A stretch of 64,000 nt of DNA from Zoogloea sp. LCSB751 (GCF_002028455.1 NZ_MWUM01000002.1:124001-188000), one strand, 5' to 3'. Counted from the stretch's first letter, positions 38,601 through 47,801 are shown. The notes: generated by a model not told the origin, from the letters alone. Translations and numbers: made by a program.

Positions 38601-39521
38601 CGCTTCAAGCAGCTGGCCATCGGTACGGCCGGTGGCAAGGACGGGGCGGCCGACACCGCGTCCCGCGCCGACGAGGAGCGCCTGTCCGAGCTGCCCGGCC
38701 TGGACATCAGCGCCGACAGCTTCGTGCTGCGCGGCCACCCCCTCGGCAAGCTCGAACTGAAGGCCGCCAATCGGGGCGACATCTGGCGCCTGGAGCAGCT
38801 CAGCATCGTCAACCCGGACGGCAGCCTGTCCGGCGACGGCAGCTGGCGCCCCGGCAGCCGCGAGGAGACCCGCCTCAATTTCAAGCTCGACGTGGGCAGC
38901 GTCGAAAAAATGCTGAGCCGCCTCGGCTACCCGGAGGCGGTCAAGCGCGGCAAGGCCCAGATGGAGGGCGACGTGTCCTGGCGCGGGGCGCCGACGTCCA
39001 TCCACTTCCCGAGCCTGGGGGGCAAGCTGCAGGTCAATGTGGAAAGTGGGCAGTTTACGCAGCTCGAACCCGGCGTCGGGCGCCTGCTCGGGGTGCTCAG
39101 CCTGCAGTCGCTGCCGCGCCGCATCACGCTGGATTTCCGTGACGTGTTTTCCGAAGGATTCGCCTTCGACCGCATTTCCGGTAGCATCCAGATGAATAAC
39201 GGCGTGCTGCGTACCGATGACCTCGACCTGTTCGGCCCCGCCGCCCGCGTCTATATGAGTGGCGAAGCCGACGCGGTGCGGGAAACGCAGAACCTGCGGG
39301 TCAAGGTGCAGCCCACCCTGTCCGAGTCGATCGCGGTCGGCTCCGCCATTGCCACCACCGGCGCGATTCACCCGGCGATCGGGCTGGCCGCCTACCTGGT
39401 CCAGAAGGTCCTGCGCGATCCGGTCGAGAAGCTGTTCAGCTTCGAGTACGGGGTGACCGGCAGCTGGTCCGATCCCAAGGTCGACAAGCTGGCGGTCCGG
39501 CCGCTTGCCACACCTCCCTAG
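35628..39521 (+). CDS. yhdP: YhdP family AsmA-like protein
   Basis: A 1297-aa protein: one membrane helix (about 25-50), then a long periplasmic beta-rich groove of AsmA/DUF3971 type and a C-terminal AsmA-like domain (about 1080-1260; LGVLSLQSLPRRITLDFRDVFSEGFAFD is typical). YhdP, with TamB and YdbH, carries phospholipids to the outer membrane in E. coli; tamB is also in this window. The start is GTG (35628); other GTG codons at 35634 and 35643 are possible. A -10-like TAGAAT lies at 35557-35562. The carbon-nitrogen hydrolase and tldD follow, the usual order in betaproteobacteria. Confidence 0.92.
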   Translation: MIVPRVPEFLRWSLLHLPRLCVRRLVGIGLIVYFVGGLGFLGMRHVVLPMVPAYRGEVAQLLSRSLGLPVDIASLSADWHGLHPHLQLGGLVIKDKAGQPALSLDRVDTEVGWSSLLFMRLRLYRLEIEAPELAIRRLADGRIFVAGLQVNAAGEPSDFPAWLLDQREIVIRNARVEWSDALRGAAPLSLDKLSFRLENRGSSHRFGLVAQPPAGLAATLDVRGELRGRDPARLDSWSGELYAGLDYADLGAWRQWVDYPLDADGAGGLRVWLDFSKGQFTALTADFALRDAHARLGKDLDDIPLTRAEGRLRFRNDNGVMEASARRLSLQTRDGLSVAPTDFFLRLQERRGGTPSKGEFVANQLDLAALSGLAGRLPLDEDFRKRLAELAPSGTVAPLNVKWSGASDGQSVATYAVDASFGRLGIAPVGPWPGFAGLSGRIEGNDRGGRFTLNGKDAAVDLPQVFAEPRLVLSELAAEGAWSHPGGALEVSLGKVSFANKDARGSASGRYRATPDTLGEIDLQARLSEAESTAVWRYMPSVVSKDARDWLQHGLTGGKALDTRLVLKGNLARFPFRNPKDGIFRVTARVADGSLEYAAGWPKIEGITGELIFEGAGMTVKAQRGRIFGAELKDVAVVLPDFETNEVLSIRGSASGPTQDFLRFLSESPIAGKINHFTDPFRADGSGSLDLHLSLPLQKMENSRVKGEYQFTHNQLQVDPAMPVFTETSGKLSFTESQLQIKSGTARVLGDPVSVAGGSRADGSVLINAQGTLSAQALRRELDLPLLDHLSGSAAWKGAITVPKQGGVAFVLDTGLQGVSSSLPDPLNKSAAAALPFHFEMLVNPGVNGAPGGDTLKLAAGQAFQAQFQRRRDGNRTVVVRGGMALNEPVRLGDKGVLVSANADRLDADAWRKALAGKSAGKPANGSQDSSDFPLSGLALRAGELRLLGQRLNDVSLRAVMEEGGWQARLASREASGDVVWRDQGRGRLQGRFKQLAIGTAGGKDGAADTASRADEERLSELPGLDISADSFVLRGHPLGKLELKAANRGDIWRLEQLSIVNPDGSLSGDGSWRPGSREETRLNFKLDVGSVEKMLSRLGYPEAVKRGKAQMEGDVSWRGAPTSIHFPSLGGKLQVNVESGQFTQLEPGVGRLLGVLSLQSLPRRITLDFRDVFSEGFAFDRISGSIQMNNGVLRTDDLDLFGPAARVYMSGEADAVRETQNLRVKVQPTLSESIAVGSAIATTGAIHPAIGLAAYLVQKVLRDPVEKLFSFEYGVTGSWSDPKVDKLAVRPLATPP

Positions 39522-39539
39522 TCCGTCGAGGAGACGACC

Positions 39540-40355
39540 ATGACGAAACCGCTTTGCCGTATTGCCAGCGTACAGATGGTCTCCGGCCCCGACGTGGACG
39601 CCAACCTGGCCGAAGCCGGGCGCCTGATCGCCGAGGCCGCCGCGGCCGGCGCCCAGCTCGTCGCGCTGCCCGAGTATTTCCCGCTGATCACCGCCGACGA
39701 AACCGCCAAGGTGCGCATCCGCGAGCAGGATGACGGCAGCGGCCCGATCCAGGCTTTCCTGCGCGAGACCGCCCGCCAGCACAAGGTGTGGCTGATCGGC
39801 GGCTCCTGCCCGATGGAAGCCTCGGAGCCCGACAAGGTCAAGAACTCCACCCTCGTTTACGACGACGAGGGCCGGCGCGTGGCCCGCTACGACAAGATCC
39901 ACCTGTTCGGCTTCCGCAAGGGCGAAGAGTATTACGACGAATCCGCCACCATCGAGGCCGGCAACGAGGTGGTCAGCTTCGAGGCTCCCTGTGGCCGTGT
40001 CGGCCTGTCGATCTGCTACGACCTGCGTTTCCCCGAGTTTTTCCGCGCCATGGGTACCGTCGATCTGATCGTCCTGCCGGCGGCCTTCACCTACACTACA
40101 GGCAAGGCCCACTGGGAAATGCTGCTGCGCGCCCGCGCGGTGGAAAACCAGTGCTATGTGCTGGCCAGCGCCCAGGGCGGAAAGCACCCCAGCGGGCGGC
40201 GTACCTGGGGCGACAGCATGATCATCGACCCGTGGGGCGAGGTGCTCGCCCGCCTGCCGGAAGGCCCCGGCGTGGTGGTGGCCGACCTCGACCCGGCGCG
40301 CATCGCCGAAGTCCGCGCCAGCCTGCCGGCCCTGCAACACCGCAAGATCGGCTGA
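39540..40355 (+). CDS. Nitrilase-superfamily amidase (carbon-nitrogen hydrolase)
   Basis: A 271-aa cytosolic hydrolase with the catalytic triad of the superfamily: Glu in [10 protein letters not shown], Lys in [10 protein letters not shown] and Cys in [12 protein letters not shown]. Closest in style to Nit1/YbeM-type enzymes that hydrolyse deaminated glutathione, a repair reaction. It lies between yhdP and tldD, 18 bp after yhdP, with GAGGAG before the ATG, so it is probably cotranscribed. Confidence 0.93.
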   Translation: MTKPLCRIASVQMVSGPDVDANLAEAGRLIAEAAAAGAQLVALPEYFPLITADETAKVRIREQDDGSGPIQAFLRETARQHKVWLIGGSCPMEASEPDKVKNSTLVYDDEGRRVARYDKIHLFGFRKGEEYYDESATIEAGNEVVSFEAPCGRVGLSICYDLRFPEFFRAMGTVDLIVLPAAFTYTTGKAHWEMLLRARAVENQCYVLASAQGGKHPSGRRTWGDSMIIDPWGEVLARLPEGPGVVVADLDPARIAEVRASLPALQHRKIG

Positions 40356-40384
40356 CCCGAAGAACACATTTTCCCCGAGAGACC

Positions 40385-41842
40385 ATGAGCCAGAATCCCC
40401 CGCCCAACCCCCTCAAGCTTGCCAGCAAGCTGCTGCTGAAACCTTACGACCTGGACTTCGAGGATCTCGATAAGGTCTTCGGCAAGCTGTTCCGCCACAA
40501 GCTCGACTACGCCGATCTGTATTTCCAGTACCACCGCTCGGAGGCGTGGAGCCTGGAGGAGGGCATCGTCAAATCGGGCAGCTTCAACATCGAGCAGGGT
40601 GTCGGCGTGCGCGCCATCACCGGCGAGAAGACCGCCTTCGCCTACTCCGACGACATCAGCCTGAAGGCCCTCAAGGATGCCGCCGACGCGACCCGGGCGA
40701 TCGCCGACAGTGGCCGCCGCAAGACCCACAAGATCGAGGCCGTCAAGAAGGCGCCGCTGGCCCTGTACCGCGCCGACAACCCGCATGATTCCCTCGACGA
40801 CGTGGCCAAGGTCAAGCTGCTGGAGCGCCTCGAGGCGATGGCCCGCGCCGAGGACCCGCGCGTCAAGGAAGTCATGGCCAGCCTGGTCGGCTCCTGGGAA
40901 GTGGTGCTGGTGGCACGCAGCGACGGCCACCTGGCCGCCGACGTGCGGCCGCTGGTGCGTGTCTCCGTCACCGTGATCATGGAAGAGAACGGCCGCCGCG
41001 AGCAGGGCTCCGGCGGCGGTGGCGGGCGCTACGACTACGGCTACTTCAGCGACGCGGTGCTGACCGGCTTCGCCAAGGCGGCGGTGCACCAGGCGCGGGT
41101 CAACCTCGGCGCCAGCCCTGCGCCGGCCGGCTCCATGACCGTCGTGCTCGGCAACGGCTGGCCCGGCATCCTGCTGCACGAAGCCATCGGCCACGGCCTG
41201 GAAGGCGATTTCAACCGCAAGGAAAGCTCGGCCTTCAGCGGCCGCATCGGCCAGCAGGTGGCGGCCAAGGGCGTCACCGTGGTCGATGACGGTACCCTGC
41301 AGGACCGCCGCGGCTCGCTGACCATCGACGACGAGGGCAACCCGACCCAGCGCACCGTGCTGATCGAGGACGGCATCCTGGTCGGCTACATGCAGGACAT
41401 GCTCAACGCACGCCTGATGGGTGTTGCGCCCACCGGCAACGGCCGCCGCGAATCCTTCGCCCACCTGCCGCTGCCGCGCATGACCAACACCATCATGCTG
41501 GCCGGTCAGCACGAACCGGCGGAGATCATCGCGTCGGTGAAGAACGGCCTCTACGCTGCCAACTTCGGCGGCGGCCAGGTGGACATCACCTCCGGCAAGT
41601 TCGTCTTCTCCACCTCCGAGTGCTACCTGATCGAGGACGGCAAGGTCACCCGCCCGGTGAAGGGCGCCACGCTGATCGGCAACGGCCCGGACTGCCTGAC
41701 CCGTGTGTCGATGATCGGCAACGATCTGGAGCTCGATCCCGGTGTTGGAACCTGCGGCAAGGACGGCCAGAGCGTGCCGGTGGGCGTCGGCCAGCCGACC
41801 CTGCGCATCGACGGCCTGACCGTCGGCGGTACCGGCGGTTGA
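40385..41842 (+). CDS. tldD: Metalloprotease TldD
   Basis: A 485-aa subunit of the TldD/TldE protease that trims unfolded or leader peptides (for example of microcin B17). The zinc site [11 protein letters not shown] (HExxxH) is intact, followed by [20 protein letters not shown] and a conserved C-terminal ISGKFVF-like block. Its partner gene tldE (pmbA) is not within the window. GAGAGACC precedes the ATG. The next gene begins 2 bp after the stop. Confidence 0.95.
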   Translation: MSQNPPPNPLKLASKLLLKPYDLDFEDLDKVFGKLFRHKLDYADLYFQYHRSEAWSLEEGIVKSGSFNIEQGVGVRAITGEKTAFAYSDDISLKALKDAADATRAIADSGRRKTHKIEAVKKAPLALYRADNPHDSLDDVAKVKLLERLEAMARAEDPRVKEVMASLVGSWEVVLVARSDGHLAADVRPLVRVSVTVIMEENGRREQGSGGGGGRYDYGYFSDAVLTGFAKAAVHQARVNLGASPAPAGSMTVVLGNGWPGILLHEAIGHGLEGDFNRKESSAFSGRIGQQVAAKGVTVVDDGTLQDRRGSLTIDDEGNPTQRTVLIEDGILVGYMQDMLNARLMGVAPTGNGRRESFAHLPLPRMTNTIMLAGQHEPAEIIASVKNGLYAANFGGGQVDITSGKFVFSTSECYLIEDGKVTRPVKGATLIGNGPDCLTRVSMIGNDLELDPGVGTCGKDGQSVPVGVGQPTLRIDGLTVGGTGG

Positions 41843-41844
41843 TC

Positions 41845-42411
41845 GTGCTGGCGCGGCGGCTTCGTGCCACAGGGCGTACGGTCCTGCGGGGTATCGTTCT
41901 CGCCGCCGCCTGCGGGCTGGCGGCCTGCGCGACACCGTCGTCCTCGCCGCAGGCCGTCCAGCGGCTCGATCCGGCCGAACTGGCCCGTCTGGAGGCCGCC
42001 CGTCCGGGAGCGCCCTTGAGCCTCGAGGAGGTCGTGCGCCAGTCCCGCGCCGGTGTGCCGACCGCGAAGCTGCTGGAAACCCTGAGTGCCACCGGTACCC
42101 GCCATGCCTTTAGTCCGTCCGAGGCGGTCCGTCTGCGCGAGCAGGGCGTGGCGCCGGAAGTGCTCGACGCACTGGCGGCGGCCCAGGAGCGCTGGGCCCG
42201 CGACCAGGCCACCGCCGACAAGGTCCGCCGCGACACCGAACAGGCCGCCGCCCTCGACAAGGCGAAGGCCGAGGCGGAACGCTACCGCCGCCAGTCGCAA
42301 CCCCAACCCTACTGGGATCCGTTCTGGCCTTATCCCTACGCCTATCCGCCGGGCTACCCGGGTTGGCGCGGCTACGGTGGCATCGGCTGGGGCGGGCGCA
42401 TCCGGCGCTGA
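41845..42411 (+). CDS. Predicted lipoprotein with WxPY-rich tail
   Basis: A 188-aa protein starting at GTG (41845; TTG 41839 overlapping the tldD stop is an alternative). The signal GIVLAAACGLAAC ends in a lipobox (LAAC), so it should be lipidated and envelope-anchored. The middle is helical and charged with SLEEVVRQSRAGVPTAKLLE, suggesting a small fold; the end is rich in Pro, Tyr, Trp and Gly (QPYWDPFWPYPYAYPPGYPG). I do not know its function. It follows tldD directly and is convergent with the radical SAM gene. Confidence 0.75.
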   Translation: MLARRLRATGRTVLRGIVLAAACGLAACATPSSSPQAVQRLDPAELARLEAARPGAPLSLEEVVRQSRAGVPTAKLLETLSATGTRHAFSPSEAVRLREQGVAPEVLDALAAAQERWARDQATADKVRRDTEQAAALDKAKAEAERYRRQSQPQPYWDPFWPYPYAYPPGYPGWRGYGGIGWGGRIRR

Positions 42412-42430
42412 GTCCCGCTGCATTCCCCTT

Positions 42431-43525
42431 TCAGAAAAGCGCTAACTGCCGGTCGTCGCCGGGCCGTGGTGGTGGGCGGAACGCCGTGGTGTTGAGGTGC
42501 CGCCGCGAACGGTTGAGCCCAAGCCTTTCGGCCAGCCGCTGCATGCGTCGGCTGTAGAGCTCGGCGAAGACGCCCTGGCCGCGCATGCGGTGGCCGAAGC
42601 GCTTGTCGTACAGCTCGCCGCCGCGCAACTGGCGCAGCAGGCTCATCACGTGCCGGGCCCGGTCCGGGAAATGGCTGTCCAGCCAGTCGGCGAACAGATC
42701 CTTCAATTCGTAGGGGAGGCGCAGTAGCGCGTAGCCGGCGGTATCGCTGCCGGCTGCGTGGGCCGCTTCGAGCACCGCTTCCAGCTCGTGGTCGTTGATG
42801 GCCGGGATCAGCGGTGCGAACAGCGTGCCGACCGGCACCCCGGCCGCGTGCAGGCGTTCCATCGCCGCCAGGCGCCGGGCCGGCGTCGGTGCGCGGGGCT
42901 CCAGCTTGCGGGCCAGGGCCGGGTCGAGGGTGGTGATCGAGAACATCACGTGCACCAGGTCGTCCTGCGCCATGTCGGCGAGCAGATCCACGTCGCGCTC
43001 GATCAGCGCCGACTTGGTGACGATGGATACCGGGTGGCGCGTCTCGGCGAGGATCTCCAGCAGCTGGCGGGTCAGGCCGAGGCGGCGCTCCACCGGCTGC
43101 CAGCCGTCGGTGTTGATGCCCAGTGCAATCGGCTCGCAGCGGTAGCCGGGGGCGGCCAGCTCGCGGCGCAGCACCGCCGGTGCATCGGGCTTCCAGGCGA
43201 TCCTGGTTTCAAAGTCCAGCCCCGGCGACAGGCCCAGGTAGGCGTGGCTTGGCCGCGCAAAGCAGTACGCGCACCCGTGCTCGCAGCCCTTGTACGGATT
43301 GACCGACTGGTTGAAGGGCACGTCCGGCGAGCTGTTGCGCGTGATCACCGACTTGGCCTGGTCGAGGATCAGCGTCGTCGCCGGGCCCCTGGGTGGGTCC
43401 GTGGCGTCGTCTGCAGCGTCAGCGGAGCCTTCCCAGCCGTCGTCGAAACCGTCGCGGCGCCAGGCGGCGAAGCGGTTGTCCGGGTTCAGGCGGCTGCCGC
43501 GCCCGCGGAGTGGAGCAGGCTTCAT
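42431..43525 (-). CDS. PA0069-type radical SAM protein (spore photolyase-like)
   Basis: A 364-aa radical SAM enzyme. The cluster motif is CEHGCAYCFARPSH (CxxxCxxC) near residue 80, after SVNPYKG; the rest is a partial TIM barrel with EPIALGINTDGWQPVE and IVTKS. The family resembles spore photoproduct lyase and is suspected to act in DNA repair; its substrate is unproven. The ATG at 43525 gives the normal length. An SOS-box-like palindrome lies 10 bp upstream, consistent with damage-inducible expression. It is divergent from the KdpD-like gene. Confidence 0.88.
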   Translation of the reverse strand: MKPAPLRGRGSRLNPDNRFAAWRRDGFDDGWEGSADAADDATDPPRGPATTLILDQAKSVITRNSSPDVPFNQSVNPYKGCEHGCAYCFARPSHAYLGLSPGLDFETRIAWKPDAPAVLRRELAAPGYRCEPIALGINTDGWQPVERRLGLTRQLLEILAETRHPVSIVTKSALIERDVDLLADMAQDDLVHVMFSITTLDPALARKLEPRAPTPARRLAAMERLHAAGVPVGTLFAPLIPAINDHELEAVLEAAHAAGSDTAGYALLRLPYELKDLFADWLDSHFPDRARHVMSLLRQLRGGELYDKRFGHRMRGQGVFAELYSRRMQRLAERLGLNRSRRHLNTTAFRPPPRPGDDRQLALF

Positions 43526-43535
43526 CGGTGTGTTT

Positions 43536-43551
43536 GTGTATAAAAATACAG
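43536..43551 (-). promoter_or_regulatory. LexA (SOS) box candidate
   Basis: On the minus strand CTGTATTTTTATACAC matches CTGT-N8-ACAG except at its last base, with the AT-rich alternation expected of LexA boxes. It is 10 bp upstream of the radical SAM start codon, placed to repress it. Confidence 0.6.
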
Positions 43552-43663
43552 TATATCCAAACAGTCCGGTTTTGCCGATCAGCGTGTTTACGCCTTTTTT
43601 ATGTGGGCGGTGCAACAATTTGCATTGTCTTCCCTTCGGGCGTCCCGACCGGCGCCGTGCCCC

Positions 43664-45205
43664 ATGCCCGTCCCCTTGTCCCGCCTGCTGTTCGAGTCGC
43701 AATCGGTGCGCTTCCGCTACCTGCTGGCCGTGCTCGCCTGCGTGCTGGCGCTCGGCGTGGCGCTGCCGCTGCGCGACGTGCTCGATCTGGCCAACGCGGT
43801 GATGATCTTCCTGCTGGCCGTCGTGCTGGTGGCCAGCCGCCTCGGGCGCGGGCCGGCGGTGGTGGCGTCCCTCGCCTGTGTGGCGCTGTTCGATTTCTTC
43901 TTCGTGCCGCCGCGCTTCTCGCTGGCGATCAGCCATGGCCAGTACCTGGTGACCTTTCTGGTGATGTCGGCGGTGTCGCTGCTGATCGGCCAGCTCACCG
44001 CCGGCCAGCGTCGGCAGGCCTACGATGCGGGCCATCGGGAAAGCATCACCCGTGCGCTGTACGACCTCGCCAAGCGTCTGGCCGGCGCGCGCCAGCCGGG
44101 TGAGGTAGACCGGGCGCTGCGGGACTTCATCGGCAAACAGCTGGGGGCCGGCGCGTGGCTGCTGTTGCCCGATGCCGACGGCGCCCCGCAGGCGGAAAGC
44201 CTGGCGGCCGGCACGCTCGGCACGCTGGACATGCAGATCGGCCGCATGGTGCTCGACAGCGGCCGCGTCATCGAGTCGGGGGCGTCAGAGCGGTCCGGCC
44301 GGCGCCGCCATTTCCTGCCGCTGGCCGGGGCCGGCGAGGTGTGCGGCGTGCTGATCGTCTCGCTGGCCGAGGATGCGATCGACGAGCTGCCGCTGCTGGA
44401 AGCCCTCACCTCGCTGGCGGCGACGGCGGTGGAGCGCCTGCATTTCGTGGCTGCGGCACAGTCGGCGCAGCTGGAGGCGGAGTCCGAACGGCTGCGCAGT
44501 TCCATCCTGTCGGCGCTGTCCCACGACGTGCGCACGCCGCTGACGGCCCTCTACGGCATGGCGGACTCCCTGGCGATGCAGCACGAGGTCTTGCCCGACG
44601 AGGCGCACGAACTGGCGGCGGCGATCCGCGACCAGGCCCTGCGCGTCAATGGCATGGTGGACAAGCTGCTCGACATGGCCCGCCTGCAGAGCGGCCGCGT
44701 CAGCCTGCGCAGGGAATGGCAGTCCATCGAGGAAGTGGTCGGCTCCAGCCTGCAGTTGCTCGGCCCGGCGATGGCCCGCCATCCGGTGCGCACCAGCGGC
44801 CTTGGCGAGCTGCCGCTGGTGCAGTTCGACGCGGTGCTGCTGGAGCGGGTCTTCTGCAACCTGTTCGAGAACGCCGCCAAGTACGCGCCGCCGGATACGC
44901 CGGTCCAGGTCAGCGCCCGCGCCGGCGCCGAGCTGCTCGAAGTGCAGGTGAGGAGCGGCGGCGACGGCTTTCCGCCGGACCGCCTGGAGCAGGTCTTCGA
45001 GCTGTTCGAGCGTGGCGGCAGCGAGGGGCCGGTGGCCGGCATCGGCGTTGGCCTGGCGATCTGTCGCAGCATCGTCGAGGTCCATGGCGGCACCATTCGC
45101 GCCTTCAACCCACCGGAGGGCGGTGGCTGCGTGGCCTTCACGCTGCCCCTCGGCACGCCGCCGGCCATCGATGTCGAGGCGCTGGAATCCGGAGTGTTGC
45201 CATGA
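43664..45205 (+). CDS. Short KdpD-like sensor histidine kinase (DUF4118-GAF-HisKA-HATPase)
   Basis: A 513-aa membrane kinase matching only the C-terminal half of KdpD: four close membrane helices (DUF4118, about 15-125, with ALFDFFFVPPRFSLAIS), a GAF domain (about 150-265), HisKA with His287 in SALSHDVRTPLTALYG and HATPase_c with NLFENAAKYAPPDTPV. The N-terminal KdpD ATP-binding and universal-stress domains are missing. In the G1 box the usual DxGxG reads SGGDG, so the adenine-contacting Asp appears replaced. It overlaps kdpE by ATGA and precedes kup, so it likely regulates that K+ transporter. An ATG at 43601 would add 21 residues; I preferred 43664. Confidence 0.85.
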   Translation: MPVPLSRLLFESQSVRFRYLLAVLACVLALGVALPLRDVLDLANAVMIFLLAVVLVASRLGRGPAVVASLACVALFDFFFVPPRFSLAISHGQYLVTFLVMSAVSLLIGQLTAGQRRQAYDAGHRESITRALYDLAKRLAGARQPGEVDRALRDFIGKQLGAGAWLLLPDADGAPQAESLAAGTLGTLDMQIGRMVLDSGRVIESGASERSGRRRHFLPLAGAGEVCGVLIVSLAEDAIDELPLLEALTSLAATAVERLHFVAAAQSAQLEAESERLRSSILSALSHDVRTPLTALYGMADSLAMQHEVLPDEAHELAAAIRDQALRVNGMVDKLLDMARLQSGRVSLRREWQSIEEVVGSSLQLLGPAMARHPVRTSGLGELPLVQFDAVLLERVFCNLFENAAKYAPPDTPVQVSARAGAELLEVQVRSGGDGFPPDRLEQVFELFERGGSEGPVAGIGVGLAICRSIVEVHGGTIRAFNPPEGGGCVAFTLPLGTPPAIDVEALESGVLP

Positions 45206-45888
45206 GCGGCCCGCAGATCCTCGTCGTCGAGGACGAACGCCAGATCCGCCGCGTCGTGCGCTCGGCGCTGGAGTCCGAGGGCTGCCGCGTGCAGGAGGCG
45301 GACAGCTGCCGCCAGGCCCTGATCGAGGCGGGCCATTGCCGGCCCGACCTGGTGATCCTCGACCTCGGCTTGCCGGATACCGATGGCGCCCACTTCGTGC
45401 AGGACTTCCGCAGCTGGTCGTCGGCGCCGGTGCTGGTGCTGTCGGCCCGTTCCACCGAGCACGACAAGATCGATGTACTCGACGCCGGTGCCGACGACTA
45501 CCTGACCAAACCCTTCTCCATCGGTGAGCTGCAGGCTCGTGTGCGGGCGCTGCTGCGGCGCGGGCGCGCCAATGCCGACGCCGAAGCGGCGCAGGTCAGC
45601 TTCGGCGACGTGGAGGTGGATTTCTCCCGGCGCCTGGTCAGCCGCCAGGGCGAGGCAGTCAAACTGACGCCCATCGAATACCGCCTGCTTGCCGTGCTGC
45701 TTGCCCACGCCGGCCAGGTCATGACCCATCGCCAGCTGCTGCGCGAGGTGTGGGGCACGGCCTCCAGCGACAGTAACCATTACCTGCGAATCTATGTCGG
45801 GCACCTGCGCCACAAGCTGGAGAGCGATCCGGCGCAGCCCCGTCACTTTCTGACCGAAACGGGAGTGGGTTACCGCTTCCAGCTCTGA
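45202..45888 (+). CDS. kdpE: KdpE-like response regulator
   Basis: A 228-aa OmpR/PhoB-type regulator. The receiver holds the acidic pair VVEDER, phosphoacceptor Asp54 in VILDLGLPD and Lys in DDYLTKPF; the C-terminal winged helix ends HKLESDPAQPRHFLTETGVGYRF. It is closest to KdpE. The start overlaps the kinase stop, so the two are made together. With no kdpFABC in the window, the adjacent kup is the likely target. Confidence 0.92.
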   Translation: MSGPQILVVEDERQIRRVVRSALESEGCRVQEADSCRQALIEAGHCRPDLVILDLGLPDTDGAHFVQDFRSWSSAPVLVLSARSTEHDKIDVLDAGADDYLTKPFSIGELQARVRALLRRGRANADAEAAQVSFGDVEVDFSRRLVSRQGEAVKLTPIEYRLLAVLLAHAGQVMTHRQLLREVWGTASSDSNHYLRIYVGHLRHKLESDPAQPRHFLTETGVGYRFQL

Positions 45889-45926
45889 AACCCGCAGCCA
45901 TCGCATCAGTCCTTCCGGAGTCCTGC

Positions 45927-47801
45927 ATGAGCCAATCCGACAGTCATTCCCGTTCCGGCCTGGTCGGCCTCGCCCTCGCCGCGCTGGGCGTGGTCTATGG
46001 CGACATCGGCACCAGCCCGCTGTACGCCTTCAAGGAAGCCTTCACCGGCCCCCACGGCATCGACCCCTCCGAGGTCAATGTACTGGCCGCGCTGTCGGCC
46101 TTCTTCTGGGCCGGCCTGCTGATCGTCTCGATCAAGTACGTGTGGGTCGTGCTGCGCTTCGACAACGAAGGGGAGGGCGGCGTGCTGGCCCTCACCGCGC
46201 TGGCCCAGCGGGTTTCCCACCGGCCGCGCTGGGCGCTGGCTGCGGTGGGCGGCGGCATCTTCGCCGCCGCGCTGTTCTATGGCGACGCGATCATCACCCC
46301 GGCGATCTCGGTGCTGTCGGCGGTGGAAGGCCTCAGCGTCGCCACGCCGCAGTTCGAGCACTACGTGGTGCCGATCACCGTCGGCATCCTGGTCGGCCTG
46401 TTCATGATCCAGAAGCATGGCACCGGCCGGGTCGGACAGTTCTTCGGGCCGATCACCGTGGTGTGGTTCCTGGCCCTCGGCGCCCTCGGCGTCGGCAGCA
46501 TCCTGCAGACGCCGGAGGTGCTGCGCGCCATCGATCCGCGCTACGCCCTCCAGTTCGCCATCGAGCGGCCGCACACCGCCTTCATCCTGCTGTCGGCGGT
46601 GTTCCTGTCGCTGACCGGCGGCGAGGCCTTGTACGCCGACATGGGCCACTTCGGCGCACGGCCGGTACGCCTCGCCTGGTACGGCCTGGTGTGGCCGTCG
46701 CTGGTGCTCAACTACTTCGGCCAGGGTGCGCTGGTGCTGCGCTCCCCGGTGGCCATCGAGAACCCCTTCTACCTGCTCGCGCCGGACTGGTTCCTGCTGC
46801 CGCTGGTGGGCCTCGCCACCGTCGCCACGGTGATCGCCTCCCAGGCCACCATCACCGGCGCCTATTCCATGACCCTGCAGGCCGGCCGCCTCGGCTACCT
46901 GCCGCGCCTGCGCATCCTGCACACCTCGGACACCGAGAAAGGCCAGATCTACATCCCCAGCGTCAATTGGCTGATGCTGGTGGCGGTCATCGTGCTGGTG
47001 CTGCAGTTCCGCTCTTCCGGCGCGCTGGCGGCGGCCTACGGCATCGCCGTGTCGGGCACCATGATCATCACCACGCTGCTCACCGCCTTCATCCTGCTGA
47101 TGGCCGAAGGCCGGGTCCGTGTCGGCCTGCTCGCCGCGCTGGCCCTGTTCGGTGCGCTGGAGTTGCTGTTCTTCAGCTCCAACCTCACCAAGCTCGGCGA
47201 AGGCGGCTGGATGCCGATGGCCCTCGGCGCGGCGATCTTCCTCATGCTCACCACCTGGAAGGAGGGCAGCCGTCTGCTCGCCAACCAGCGCTGCAAGATC
47301 GACGTGCCGATGGCCGGCTTCGTGCGCGGCCCGCTGCCCGACGTGCCGCGGGTGTTCGGCACCGCCGTGTATCTCACCTCCGAGCCGAGCCTGGTGCCCA
47401 GCGCGCTGTTCCACAACCTCAAGCACTACAAGGTGATGCACGAGCGCATCATCTTCCTGCACGTGGTGAACGAAGGCATTCCGCGGGTGGACGACGACGA
47501 GCGCGTCGCCGTCACCCAGCTGGCGCCCGGCCTCTACAACGTGGACGCGCGCTTCGGCTTCCGCGAGGAGCCCGACCTGCCGGCTGCGCTGGCCCTGGCT
47601 GCCAGGTACGGCCTCGAACTGGAGGAAATGACCACCACCTACTTCGTCGCCCGCGCCCGCATCGTCGACGGCCCGGGGGGCATGCCACGCTGGCGCTGCG
47701 GCCTGTTCGCCTGGATGATGCGCCAGTCGGAAGGGGCCGCCAGCTACTTCAAGCTGCCCGCCAACCAGGTGGTGGAACTGGGCACCCAGGTCATGCTGTA
47801 A
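45927..47801 (+). CDS. kup: Low-affinity potassium transporter Kup
   Basis: A 624-aa K+/H+ symporter of the KUP/HAK family. Seen: VYGDIGTSPLYAFKEAF at the N-terminus, twelve hydrophobic segments, LFYGDAIITPAISVLSAVEGL, LSLTGGEALYADMGHFG and a hydrophilic C-terminal domain (about 450-624) with VHMERIIFLHV-like sequence. It follows kdpE by 38 bp with CGGAG upstream, forming an operon of sensor, regulator and transporter. Convergent with the MFS gene. Confidence 0.96.
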   Translation: MSQSDSHSRSGLVGLALAALGVVYGDIGTSPLYAFKEAFTGPHGIDPSEVNVLAALSAFFWAGLLIVSIKYVWVVLRFDNEGEGGVLALTALAQRVSHRPRWALAAVGGGIFAAALFYGDAIITPAISVLSAVEGLSVATPQFEHYVVPITVGILVGLFMIQKHGTGRVGQFFGPITVVWFLALGALGVGSILQTPEVLRAIDPRYALQFAIERPHTAFILLSAVFLSLTGGEALYADMGHFGARPVRLAWYGLVWPSLVLNYFGQGALVLRSPVAIENPFYLLAPDWFLLPLVGLATVATVIASQATITGAYSMTLQAGRLGYLPRLRILHTSDTEKGQIYIPSVNWLMLVAVIVLVLQFRSSGALAAAYGIAVSGTMIITTLLTAFILLMAEGRVRVGLLAALALFGALELLFFSSNLTKLGEGGWMPMALGAAIFLMLTTWKEGSRLLANQRCKIDVPMAGFVRGPLPDVPRVFGTAVYLTSEPSLVPSALFHNLKHYKVMHERIIFLHVVNEGIPRVDDDERVAVTQLAPGLYNVDARFGFREEPDLPAALALAARYGLELEEMTTTYFVARARIVDGPGGMPRWRCGLFAWMMRQSEGAASYFKLPANQVVELGTQVML

